This document shows, piece after piece, positions 53,378 to 64,000 of a stretch of 64,000 nt of DNA. A program made the position numbers and the translations under genes. This DNA is from [Leptolyngbya] sp. PCC 7376 (GTDB taxonomy: Bacteria; Cyanobacteriota; Cyanobacteriia; Cyanobacteriales; MRBY01), in assembly GCF_000316605.1 (NCBI RefSeq), contig NC_019683.1:3146036-3210035 (forward strand), in the 5' to 3' direction. The notes beneath the pieces are model-generated. The model was not told where the DNA came from. It saw only the letters and a list, made by a program, of their open reading frames with translations, and searched no databases. Each line of letters begins with the position of its first letter. Within the stretch, counting starts at the first letter, position 1.

Positions 53378-54322
53378 ATGAAAGAACGAGTTCGTGACCT
53401 GACCGATAACCTCTCAAAAACCATTGTCGGTAAAGAGGATGCCATACGGCTTGTTCTCGTCGCCATGCTGAGCGGCGGTCATGTCTTGCTCGAAGACGTT
53501 CCGGGCGTCGGTAAAACATTATTGGCGAAATCCCTTGCCCGTTCAGTCAACGGTAAATTTCAGCGCATTCAATGTACGCCTGACTTACTTCCGAGTGATA
53601 TTACAGGCACAAATATTTGGAACCCTAATAATCGCGAATTTGAATTTTTATCGGGTCCAATCTTTGCCAATGTTTTACTCACAGACGAAATTAACCGCGC
53701 GACTCCCCGTACCCAATCAGCTCTCCTTGAAGTTATGGAAGAGCAACAGGTAACAGTAGATGGTGAGGCTCGTCAGGTTCCTAAACCATTTTTTGTAGTC
53801 GCGACCCAAAATCCAGTCGAATACCAAGGCACATTTCCCTTACCAGAAGCGCAAATGGATCGCTTCATTCTCTCTCTTAGTCTTGGCTACCCTGGATTTT
53901 CGGAAGAAGTAGATATGCTTCAGATGCACCAATCTCGTATCAAACCTGAACAGTTAGAGCCTTGTATTTCCCCTGATGAGGTACGACAGCTACAGACGGA
54001 AGTGCAAAAGATTCACGTCGAAAAATCAATTCAAGAATATATTGTCAAAATTGTGCAGAAATCCCGTAATTATGAGGGGATCATTCTTGGCGTCAGTCCT
54101 CGAGGCACAGTAGCTCTCCAGAGGGCTGCTCAAGCTTATGCTTATTTGGCCGATCGTGATTTCATTTTGACTGATGACATTAAATACTTAGCGCCTTTTG
54201 TCCTTGCCCATCGCGTAATTGTCTCTGGTGGAAAAAGTGCAAAGGATGTGATTAACACTCTTGTGGCAACGATTTCCGATCCCTCGACACCTGAAAGTGG
54301 CTATAGTCTTCCAACTGCCTAG
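53378..54322 (+). CDS. moxR: MoxR-family AAA+ ATPase
   Basis: The 314-residue ATPase has Walker A in LLEDVPGVGKTLLAKSLARS (about 37-56), Walker B LLTDEINRATPRTQSALLEV, and the sensor region VVATQNPVEYQGTFPLPEAQ with MDRF. MoxR proteins act with VWA-domain partners as chaperones. No VWA or DUF58 gene is adjacent, so the partner is unknown. It starts immediately after ribF, suggesting cotranscription. Confidence 0.94.
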   Translation: MKERVRDLTDNLSKTIVGKEDAIRLVLVAMLSGGHVLLEDVPGVGKTLLAKSLARSVNGKFQRIQCTPDLLPSDITGTNIWNPNNREFEFLSGPIFANVLLTDEINRATPRTQSALLEVMEEQQVTVDGEARQVPKPFFVVATQNPVEYQGTFPLPEAQMDRFILSLSLGYPGFSEEVDMLQMHQSRIKPEQLEPCISPDEVRQLQTEVQKIHVEKSIQEYIVKIVQKSRNYEGIILGVSPRGTVALQRAAQAYAYLADRDFILTDDIKYLAPFVLAHRVIVSGGKSAKDVINTLVATISDPSTPESGYSLPTA

Positions 54323-54374
54323 GAACGCCATGTTAAGATTGGTGAAGTTTTATTAGAGCTAATGGGTATCTTTA

Positions 54375-54923
54375 ATGTTCGGTAAGATTTCGCTTGGCAG
54401 TGTTGGGTTGGTCGTTGGAGGCATCCTCTCTGTTATTGGTTTTGCGGCCTACGGCTTTGGAAATGCAACGCTTAATTTGGCAGGTATGTTTTACGGCGTT
54501 CCGATTCTGTTGGGAGGCTTAGCGCTCAAGGCAGCCGAGATTAAACCAACTCCCTATAGTTCGGACTTATCTGATGATGTGCTCTCTCTTCGAGAAGCTC
54601 AGGCAACGGATACACAGCAACAAATTCGTAAAGATATTACCCGCTACCGTTATGGTCAGGATTGTCATCTGGATGATTCTTTGGAGCGTTTAGCTTTAAG
54701 CCCTACAGATGAGGAACGACCTTCTCTCCATCATCTTCGTGAAGAATCCCATGATGGTCAGTATGCTTTGGTTTTAGAGTTTTATTCGCCGTTATTTTCG
54801 TTAGAAGAGTGGCAAAAACGTCAGGAAAAAATCGAGCGTTTCTTTGGGCCTGATGTGAAGGCCGTGATTGTCCAACCAGAGGAAAACGAAATCGAGTTAG
54901 CCCTTGTTCGGACAGCTGCTTAG
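54375..54923 (+). CDS. DUF2854 membrane protein
   Basis: The 182-residue protein has two N-terminal membrane helices (about 7-28 and 32-54) and a cytosolic domain with ALKAAEIKPTPYSSDLSDDV, KDITRYRYGQDCHLD and LVLEFYSPLFSLEEWQKRQE. This matches DUF2854, a cyanobacteria/plastid family (plant relative described in chloroplast membranes). Role unproven. It follows moxR by about 50 bp. Confidence 0.85.
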   Translation: MFGKISLGSVGLVVGGILSVIGFAAYGFGNATLNLAGMFYGVPILLGGLALKAAEIKPTPYSSDLSDDVLSLREAQATDTQQQIRKDITRYRYGQDCHLDDSLERLALSPTDEERPSLHHLREESHDGQYALVLEFYSPLFSLEEWQKRQEKIERFFGPDVKAVIVQPEENEIELALVRTAA

Positions 54924-55071
54924 ACATGATGACTCCATCTAACTTTAGGGAATTACTAAGTATTGCTAAGTAAATTTGGCATTAGTTCACATCTAAGCAA
55001 AACTTGAATACTATACGACACCGTTAATTTGTTTATAAATCCCCCTACCTAATATTTAGGAGTCAGAATTT

Positions 55072-55335
55072 ATGTCTTTAGTTCTTACCCTTGCTGCAGC
55101 TGTGCCTCCCACATTGGAATGGAGCCCCAAGGTTGCAGTCGTTATGATCATTTGCAACATCTTGGCGATCGCACTCGGCAAGGCAACAATCAAAAATCCT
55201 TCTGCAGGCCCCGCACTACCAATGCCAGAAATGTTTGGTGGCATGGGTTTTCCCGCACTTTTGGCAACTACAAGCCTAGGTCATGTCATCGGAGTTGGCG
55301 CGATTCTTGGGTTGGCTAGTGCAGGCGCAATCTAG
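55072..55335 (+). CDS. psaK: Photosystem I subunit X, PsaK
   Basis: The 87-residue protein has two membrane helices: WSPKVAVVMIICNILAIALG (about 18-37) and the C-terminal helix FPALLATTSLGHVIGVGAIL, with NPSAGPALPMPEMFGGMGFP between them. PsaK sits at the photosystem I edge and takes part in energy coupling with antennae. AGGAG lies upstream. The terminator overlaps the convergent gene. Confidence 0.96.
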   Translation: MSLVLTLAAAVPPTLEWSPKVAVVMIICNILAIALGKATIKNPSAGPALPMPEMFGGMGFPALLATTSLGHVIGVGAILGLASAGAI

Positions 55336-55377
55336 ACGCTGTTAAATGCCTTTTTCTTTTGTTTTGTGACAGTATTT

Positions 55378-55713
55378 CTAATCTCCTGAGGGTTCGCCTT
55401 CAGGAGATTTTTTTCGTTTCTGAACAAGAGAACCTCGCTGACTTTGTCGAGAGCCAATGTCCCCTAAGCCAGGATAGCGTTTCTTTGGGTTGATTTGAAC
55501 TTTGCTGAAGGGATGCCATTTTGCTTTAGCTCCTTCGTCGCTTTGCCACCAACGTAGGATAATACCAACGCAAAAGCCGCTAAGAGCCCCAAAAAAAATA
55601 CTAAGCAAAATACCATATCGCAACACGATAAAAGCAACAAGAAAAACAATTGATGCGAGTAGTCCACCTCGTACCCCTTTCGGTTGGGCTTTTTTTTTCT
55701 TTTTCTTTGCCAT
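55378..55713 (-). CDS. Conserved membrane protein of unknown function
   Basis: The 111-residue protein has a very basic N-terminus (MAKKKKKKAQPKGVRGGLLA), two close membrane helices (about 18-38 and 40-56) and a polar, Pro- and Lys-rich tail with FSKVQINPKKRYPGLGDIGS. The tail pattern looks conserved in cyanobacteria, but I know no function. Its last nine codons also form the psaK terminator on the other strand. Confidence 0.68.
   Translation of the reverse strand: MAKKKKKKAQPKGVRGGLLASIVFLVAFIVLRYGILLSIFFGALSGFCVGIILRWWQSDEGAKAKWHPFSKVQINPKKRYPGLGDIGSRQSQRGSLVQKRKKSPEGEPSGD
55381..55414 (+). terminator. psaK terminator inside the 3' end of the opposite gene
   Basis: ATCTCCTGA-AGGGTTCGCC-like loop-TTCAGGAGAT: the arms ATCTCCTGA and TCAGGAGAT pair perfectly over nine bases, followed by seven T (55408-55414) on the plus strand. 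The hairpin encodes the C-terminal residues of the minus-strand membrane protein. Confidence 0.88.
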
Positions 55714-55819
55714 TGTGGTTACGAGAGTTGCAGAAATTTAAACAATTTCGTAAGGATAATCATCGTCTAAAAACTGCGTGTCACAATCGGTTTAGAGCAG
55801 CCAGTCGTGCAGATATTCT

Positions 55820-57514
55820 ATGCCACATTTAGCCCACCCCTTTACTCAAATTGCAGTGATTCTTGCCATTGCTTCTAGTTTAGGGGCGATCGCCGTGTGG
55901 TTAAAGCAGCCATTAATTATGGCGTTTATCGCGGTTGGAATTTTAATTGGCCCTTCGGGGTTTTCGATTGTCAGCAGCACGGAGGAAGTGGAGTTGTTGG
56001 CGGAGCTGGGCATCGCAGTGCTGCTGTTTGTCGTTGGGCTAAAGCTAGAACCGAATGAGATTAATGCTGTTGGCTCAGTAGCAGTAATCACGGCAGTGGG
56101 TCAAATGGCATTGACGGGAGGCTTCGGCTACTTACTTTGTTGGGTAATGGGAATGTCACCCATCGCTGCATTTTATGTGGCGATCGCCTTAACTTTTTCT
56201 AGCACAATTATTATCGTCAAATTATTGTCCGATAAAAAAGAAATTGATGCGCTCCATAGTCGAATTGCTGTCGGTGTACTGATTGTGCAGGATATTGCTG
56301 TCGTACTACTGATGATTATTTTGTCGGCATTTGGCGATGGGGAGCAAAGTTTAGGACGCTCATTATTATTCGTTTCTTTGCGGGGAGCTGCCTTTCTCGG
56401 TTCTCTAACTCTAATCACAAAATTCATTCTGCCGAAACTGCTCCATGGCATTGCTCGATCAACCGAATTGCTCCTGATTTTTGCGATTACCTGGGCGATC
56501 GTTCTTGCCTCAGTGGGAGATTTTTTAGGATTTAGCAAAGAAGTTGGTGCATTTATGGCAGGCGTTTCCCTCGCAGCCACACCTTATCGTCTGATTATTG
56601 CCCCTCGGTTAGTGAGTTTACGGGATTTTTTACTCCTATTCTTTTTTATTAACCTCGGCATCCACATCGAAATCACTGATTTTCTCAACCAGCTTTTTCC
56701 CGCTTTAATTCTGTCTGCATTTGTTCTGATTACGAAGCCAATAATGGTAATGGCTTTAGTCGGAATGCTTGGTTACAAAAAATATACCAGTGTTATTACT
56801 AGTCTATCCTTGGGGCAAATTAGCGAATTTTCACTGATTTTGGCAGGGTTAGGGGTAAGTTTAGGTCATATTTCTAGTGAAACCAGCGGATTAATTACTT
56901 TAATTGCCTTAATCACCATGGGTCTATCAACCTATATGATTTTGCGCTCCAGCCTGATTTACGAACGATTTTCGCCTTGGTTTAATTGGGTTGAACGAAA
57001 AATGCCTCACAAAGAAGATGCCACGGGAATTACTGAATTTGAGGAGCTGGATGTAATCGTCTTTGGTTTGGGACGATATGGAGGCAGTTTAATCCAAGAT
57101 TTAGAGCAACTAGGTGTCAAAGTATTAGGCGTAGATTTTGATCCAGAGCTCGTCAATTTTTGGCGATCGCAGGGAGTGATGACCTTTTACGGTGATGCTG
57201 AAGATCCGGAGTTCCCTGCCGTTCTTCCGCTGAATAAAGTTTATTGGATTATTAGTACCTTGCCAGGTTTAGATATGGGCCTCAAATTGCTCCATCATCT
57301 AAAGCATCACAATTACACCGGAAAAATTGCCCTTACCAGTCACACACAGCAAGAAAGCTATCCTCTTCAAAAAGCAGGCGCTGATTTGGTACTCATGCCT
57401 TTTCGAGATGCCGCAGTGGAAGCAGCCAGGGTATTGCACAAAAATCTAGATTTTGTGACTGGTTCAGACATTGCTCCCCATATAAGAGATAATTCGCAGA
57501 GGGTACAATCTTGA
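55820..57514 (+). CDS. CPA2/KefB-type cation:proton antiporter with TrkA-N domain
   Basis: The 564-residue protein has about 12 membrane segments (1-385) with the CPA2 signatures GILIGPSGFSIVSS, ELGIAVLLFVVGLKL and LTFSSTIIIVKLLSDKKEID. A C-terminal TrkA-N/Rossmann domain follows (DVIVFGLGRYGGSLIQDLEQ, about 410-530). It probably exchanges K+ or Na+ for protons with NAD(H)-linked gating. The start lies about 105 bp from the divergent membrane-protein gene. This is the second antiporter in the window, of a different subfamily. Confidence 0.92.
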   Translation: MPHLAHPFTQIAVILAIASSLGAIAVWLKQPLIMAFIAVGILIGPSGFSIVSSTEEVELLAELGIAVLLFVVGLKLEPNEINAVGSVAVITAVGQMALTGGFGYLLCWVMGMSPIAAFYVAIALTFSSTIIIVKLLSDKKEIDALHSRIAVGVLIVQDIAVVLLMIILSAFGDGEQSLGRSLLFVSLRGAAFLGSLTLITKFILPKLLHGIARSTELLLIFAITWAIVLASVGDFLGFSKEVGAFMAGVSLAATPYRLIIAPRLVSLRDFLLLFFFINLGIHIEITDFLNQLFPALILSAFVLITKPIMVMALVGMLGYKKYTSVITSLSLGQISEFSLILAGLGVSLGHISSETSGLITLIALITMGLSTYMILRSSLIYERFSPWFNWVERKMPHKEDATGITEFEELDVIVFGLGRYGGSLIQDLEQLGVKVLGVDFDPELVNFWRSQGVMTFYGDAEDPEFPAVLPLNKVYWIISTLPGLDMGLKLLHHLKHHNYTGKIALTSHTQQESYPLQKAGADLVLMPFRDAAVEAARVLHKNLDFVTGSDIAPHIRDNSQRVQS

Positions 57515-57577
57515 TACTTGTTCCCAATGTTGGGGCGACCGACTGCTGCATCAATACTTTGCCAACTAACGGTTTCT

Positions 57578-58156
57578 ATGATTAGTCGTTTTAATATTCC
57601 GGTCATTCTTGAGGGTTATTCCCAAGGGTATTTTTTGATGTCGGATGATAATGACAACCTTGGCTGGTATTCAAGTCGGCAACGAACTTTGATCCCTCTC
57701 GATGAGCGTTTTCGCTACCCAAAATCTTTGCGACGTGTTTTAAATAAAAAAGAGTTTACGCCAGCCATTAACCAAGCATTCAAAGAAGTTTGTCACGGCT
57801 GTGCAGATCGAGATACCACTTGGATTTCACCGGAGCTAATGGATATTTATTTTGCACTGCATAAGGCAGGATATGCCCATAGCTTTGAAACATGGCAGGG
57901 CGATCGCCTTGCAGGTGGTGTTTTAGGCATTGTGATTGGTGGGGCATTTATTGGGGAATCGATGTTTTTTAATATCCCCGATGGCTCAAAAGTTGCAATG
58001 GTTTTACTCGTCAATCACCTCAGAACACAAGGGTTTAAGTTATTTGATGCCCAGCTGCAAAACCCTCACTTAGAGCGGTTTGGTTCCTACGTGATTAGCA
58101 ACATTGAGTATCGGCAAATCCTTCAACAAGCCATAAAAATGCCCTGCAAGCTTTAA
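57578..58156 (+). CDS. aat: Leucyl/phenylalanyl-tRNA-protein transferase
   Basis: Aat attaches Leu or Phe to N-terminal Lys or Arg of proteins, marking them for ClpAP/ClpS degradation. The protein shows GYSQGYFLMSDDNDNLGWYS, HSFETWQGDRLAGGVLGIVI, GESMFFNIPDGSKVAMVLLV and FDAQLQNPHLERFGS, all family motifs. The ATG at 57578 (MISRFNIPVILEGY) is preferred; the frame extends upstream to 57518 but those 20 residues do not look conserved. It follows the antiporter closely. Confidence 0.93.
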   Translation: MISRFNIPVILEGYSQGYFLMSDDNDNLGWYSSRQRTLIPLDERFRYPKSLRRVLNKKEFTPAINQAFKEVCHGCADRDTTWISPELMDIYFALHKAGYAHSFETWQGDRLAGGVLGIVIGGAFIGESMFFNIPDGSKVAMVLLVNHLRTQGFKLFDAQLQNPHLERFGSYVISNIEYRQILQQAIKMPCKL

Positions 58157-58207
58157 GCTGACAGAGCTGATTTTTAGTGGCGTTTTTTTAGATTAATATT
58201 CTTCAGA

Positions 58208-59404
58208 TTAGGCAAGACTCAACATAATGAGTTGTCTTTTTTGGAGCGATCGCACATCATCCAAACTAAACTCAGTATTTTCGAGAAGGGAAGCGATAGT
58301 ACATTGACCATCACAGGCTGACATAAAGTCATACTCAGCGTCTGTAACTTTTGTGAGACGGTAGTCAAAGTCAAAGAATGCTTTGCTCGGCCAGCCATTT
58401 AAACAGGGATGGACTTCGGCGATCGCCTCACTCAAAAGATCATCATCAGACCAATCAGTTGTTTCGAATGGTGGTTTATATAAGAAAAATTCGTAGTGAC
58501 TAATGGTCGTGTCCAAAAGCTCAATCAAGCGATAGCGATCACGTTCACTGAGACCCTTGGCTCGTTCAATTAAATCAGGCGATTTACCAACTAAGCGTTC
58601 TAGATCCCACACCGGCGGATTCGAAAAGCCAACAAACTCCAGACCCGATGCGTCAATTAGTTCAAAAAGAGTATGGATATTGTAGTCCGTTTCCTGTGGA
58701 TGAACATACATGTCTGCAAAAGAAGCATCGCGGTGATTTTCTAAAGACCAGCGTTCTTTGTCATATTGAACTAGACGACTATTTTCCGGCAGACTCCCAA
58801 AAATATCTCGACCAACTTTGACACCATCAACATAATCACCTCGCTTCTCTCCTTGGAACAGGGCGATCGCCTCTTGCATCAGTTGAATTTCCCAGCGGCC
58901 CAACTCCGCATACACAAAAATGTGAAACAAACCACCCGGTGCCACTTTTTTGGCTAATGCTTGAATGCCTTGAACTGGATCTGGCATGTGGTGGAGCACA
59001 CCAACGCAATTAATGAGATCAAATTCACCTTCTAATTCTGCTGCTTGCTCAATCGGTAGCCGTTGGAATGTCACAGGTGCTTGATGATTTTGCCTGACTC
59101 CGGACTGATTACAGCGCTTCTCTGCAACCTCTAAAGCCCCTTCACTGAGGTCGATCCCATAGATTTCTGCTTCTGGATTGAGATGAAGTAAATACTCTGT
59201 GCCAACGCCCGTTCCACAACCTGCATCAAGAATTCGAGGATTGTTACGAGCTGGCTTACGACCTGCACAAAAACTATAGGCCGCTTGCCAATGCCAACGC
59301 CAGTTATAGCCTGGAGGTGGCTCGTCTAATAAAGGCTCTGGCGGAAAAGGATAGGTATTGTAAAGTTCACGGACAGCCTGTTGACGAGCTTCGGAATTAT
59401 TCAT
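58208..59404 (-). CDS. SAM-dependent methyltransferase
   Basis: The 398-residue protein has a methyltransferase type 11/12 core: motif I ILDAGCGTGVGTEYLLHLNP (about 58-77), EIYGIDLSEGALEVAEKRC, and FDLINCVGVLHHMPDPVQGI. An N-terminal segment (YNTYPFPPEPLLDEPPPGYN) and a long C-terminal part (about 220-398) are shared with cyanobacterial relatives. The substrate is unknown. It is divergent from apcE. Confidence 0.88.
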   Translation of the reverse strand: MNNSEARQQAVRELYNTYPFPPEPLLDEPPPGYNWRWHWQAAYSFCAGRKPARNNPRILDAGCGTGVGTEYLLHLNPEAEIYGIDLSEGALEVAEKRCNQSGVRQNHQAPVTFQRLPIEQAAELEGEFDLINCVGVLHHMPDPVQGIQALAKKVAPGGLFHIFVYAELGRWEIQLMQEAIALFQGEKRGDYVDGVKVGRDIFGSLPENSRLVQYDKERWSLENHRDASFADMYVHPQETDYNIHTLFELIDASGLEFVGFSNPPVWDLERLVGKSPDLIERAKGLSERDRYRLIELLDTTISHYEFFLYKPPFETTDWSDDDLLSEAIAEVHPCLNGWPSKAFFDFDYRLTKVTDAEYDFMSACDGQCTIASLLENTEFSLDDVRSLQKRQLIMLSLA

Positions 59405-62388
<2,984 letters not shown>

Positions 62389-62450
62389 AACTTTGCGAAT
62401 AAAGTTTTCCAAATCTTCTGGGAAGCTTTCAAAACGACAATACAGATCTA

Positions 62451-62482
62451 AAAAACCTCTCAGATATCTGGGAGGTTTTTCT
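62451..62482 (+). terminator. Rho-independent terminator after apcE
   Basis: AAAAACCTC-T-CAGATATCTG-G-GAGGTTTTT: outer arms pair over nine bases, the inner CAGATATCTG is itself a palindrome, and a T-run follows. It lies 62 bp past the apcE stop. Confidence 0.9.
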
Positions 62483-62538
62483 TATTCAAAAGATTTTTGT
62501 GGATTGAATGAGATCTCAAAGAAACTCAAAAGATGAGC

Positions 62539-63027
62539 TTATTTAGAAATCTCGAGGATGTAAGAATCACGAGCTGTAGAACTTTCGAAGTTTCCAACAA
62601 AGATTTCATAATTACCTTCTTGGCTCCATACACCACCAATTTCAGCGGGAATGCCAGCTGCGGCGATCGCACAGAAAGGACTAGCGCTTGGGTCACTCGC
62701 GTTTTTGATCATTAAAGTGTAGGGAACGGTTGTGGCGCCAGTCGGATTCGTTACACGGATTTTCATGGAAACGATATTGTCAGCACTCACTGAAAAGGTA
62801 TGGTTTGGTCTATTAGACATCCAGCCACAACCAGTACTATCCTGTGTTCCGCCTGCTGTGCCGCTAATTTGACCAGAGAAAGGCTTACCATTAGCTAAAA
62901 TATCTAGTCCAGAACCGCTTGATGCAATTGTAAATGTAGAGGGTTGGGCGATCGCCGGAGCTGTGGCAAGAAAAAATGCACCACTGGCAACCGCAGCTAG
63001 GGTAAAAAGAGAAGAAAATTTGGTCAT
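62539..63027 (-). CDS. Secreted protein of unknown function
   Basis: The 162-residue product has a clear signal peptide (MTKFSSLFTLAAVASGAFFL...; cleavage probably after AIAQ at about 28). The mature part is predicted beta-rich, with two Cys (GCGWMSNRPNH and SPFCAIAAAG) that could form a disulfide, and ends EGNYEIFVGNFESSTARDSY. The shape suggests a small periplasmic or extracellular beta-sandwich. It is followed by the CHAT gene on the same strand only upstream of it, about 240 bp away. Confidence 0.72.
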   Translation of the reverse strand: MTKFSSLFTLAAVASGAFFLATAPAIAQPSTFTIASSGSGLDILANGKPFSGQISGTAGGTQDSTGCGWMSNRPNHTFSVSADNIVSMKIRVTNPTGATTVPYTLMIKNASDPSASPFCAIAAAGIPAEIGGVWSQEGNYEIFVGNFESSTARDSYILEISK

Positions 63028-63270
63028 TGTTTTGGTAAGCCCAAAGACTTATTGAGGAGTTTGCTTTCCAAGGAGATTCACTCCCTAGGCACCTAGATGG
63101 TGAAAGTGGCTAAAAAGTTCCAAATGAACAACGGTAAATTTAGACAGATTAGGTTTAGAATAACTCGTTCAACGAAGGGAACACTCTGTTGGTTACTGTT
63201 GTTATTGATCTATTTTTAACACTCTGCTAATGACCTTTGTAGCCAAAGTGTGTCAGTTCCCAAAGTGTTT

Positions 63271-64000
63271 CTACCAAGGGTTGCCAATCAGACTAAAACT
63301 ACTCCAAAAATAAGGGTGGCTCAGATCATTACTCTGGAGTTGCGAGAACGTTTCTGGCAGATCAATAGGGCCCGCAGGAGTAATCAATGTTCCTCCTTGT
63401 CGCTGAACTTCACCATTCAACAAGGCTAATTGAGCTTGGCGGAGTGCTTCCGCTTTAATCGGCAGGGATTGGAGCTCACGATAAAACTCTGTCATCAAAG
63501 CAAGCGTCCCTTCATCACTGACATACCAGAGGCTACCTATCGCTGATTTTGCACCTGAGGCGATCGCCAAACCAGCAAATCCCAACTCGGCATTTGGATC
63601 ACCAAAAGCTGTACGACAAGCAGATAAAACCAACAATTCGATTGGTGGATTATTGAGTTGAAGCTTTGGTAACTCCGCTAAAGACACCCGTTGATCCCAA
63701 AACTGAATATAGGAACGCGCAAGATTACCAGGCAAAAATTCACCATGGGTGGCAAGATGTAAAATTCCATATTCTTGGCGATCGCGCGCAGCCAGTAAAC
63801 GATCTACGGTAAATTGATTTTCGCTGTAAACATCCCCTTCCCAAATGCGATCAGCAATCTCTGATAATTCCACTGGAACCGCAGGCAAATCATTTTGTTG
63901 TTGAAATTCCGAAGCCCCCATTGCCAAAACTTGACTCTCTCGTAAATCGAGATAGTCCGTTTGAGTTAATGCGAAACTGGGCATCATCCCCACACTATAT
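63271..64000 (-). CDS. CHAT-domain protein, C-terminal part (cut by window edge)
   Basis: The frame is open to the window end at 64000, so the N-terminal part is missing. The visible part has the caspase-like CHAT features: catalytic His in GILHLATHGEFLPG and Cys in LLVLSACRTAFGDPNAELGF, then AGAKSAIGSLWYVSDEGTLA and the C-terminal PYFWSSFSLIGNPW. CHAT proteins are caspase-like peptidases, often carrying TPR repeats at the N-terminus, which would lie outside the window. The target is unknown. Confidence 0.9.
   Translation of the reverse strand, partial: YSVGMMPSFALTQTDYLDLRESQVLAMGASEFQQQNDLPAVPVELSEIADRIWEGDVYSENQFTVDRLLAARDRQEYGILHLATHGEFLPGNLARSYIQFWDQRVSLAELPKLQLNNPPIELLVLSACRTAFGDPNAELGFAGLAIASGAKSAIGSLWYVSDEGTLALMTEFYRELQSLPIKAEALRQAQLALLNGEVQRQGGTLITPAGPIDLPETFSQLQSNDLSHPYFWSSFSLIGNPW

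Overview
This 64 kb window comes from a phycobilisome-containing cyanobacterium. The evidence is a near-complete apcE core-membrane linker gene, psaC, psaK, the rubA-ycf48-psbEFLJ photosystem II cluster, chlI, petP, a probable ndhP, a high-light-inducible protein gene and dozens of the HIP1 octamer GCGATCGC that marks cyanobacterial chromosomes. The ApcE type (three linker repeats) and overall gene style fit the Synechococcus PCC 7002 / Leptolyngbya PCC 7376 neighbourhood. That placement is an inference; no taxonomic search was possible.

Layout. 1-1.6 kb: DUF3727 protein and MltG. 2.0-3.2 kb: an IS982-family element inactivated by a 92-bp tandem duplication, next to an IS5-family remnant. 3.5-9.6 kb: leftward block with a pentapeptide-repeat protein, DUF429 protein and chlI, two small exported proteins, petP, a serine-recombinase-like protein with a degenerate active site and a bifunctional nuclease. 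9.9-13.3 kb: an insertion-sequence graveyard (IS982 split by an IS1-family element, an IS630 remnant, an intact IS982 copy, an IS5 remnant). 13.7-16.5 kb: cobH/cbiC-like gene with a Tyr at the expected catalytic His, hli gene, TpsB-type outer-membrane transporter. 16.7-19.0 kb: psbJ, psbL, psbF, psbE, ycf48, rubA. 19.3-23.1 kb: CPA1 antiporter, A-type Fe-S carrier, TPR protein, M48 peptidase running into tRNA-Leu(CAA). 23.3-28.7 kb: a small non-autonomous element carrying IS982-like ends, abutting a four-gene minor-pilin operon whose last gene encodes a 735-residue prepilin with cysteine-rich fibronectin-like repeats. 28.8-43.9 kb: mainly housekeeping genes (prmC, tic22-like, tRNA-Pro, GNAT, hydrolases, ndhP, slipin, psaC, CBS-GGDEF, rplI, cysH, trhO, cca). 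44.1-47.2 kb: pstS-pstC-pstA behind a candidate Pho box. 47.9-59.4 kb: trmFO, DUF1830, plsC, MBL hydrolase, ribF, moxR, DUF2854, psaK, CPA2 antiporter, aat, methyltransferase. 59.7-64 kb: apcE, a secreted protein and the C-terminal part of a CHAT protein cut by the window edge.

How it works together. Most genes serve photosynthesis and its upkeep: photosystem II assembly (rubA, ycf48, psbEFLJ), photosystem I (psaC, psaK), light harvesting (apcE), chlorophyll (chlI), cyclic electron flow (ndhP, petP), photoprotection (hli), with ion homeostasis and phosphate uptake alongside. The most unusual items are the cysteine-rich adhesin-like prepilin operon, the recombinase homologue lacking its catalytic residues, the CobH-like protein with an altered active site, the miniature element sharing IS982 termini, and an M48 gene whose stop codon lies inside a tRNA gene.
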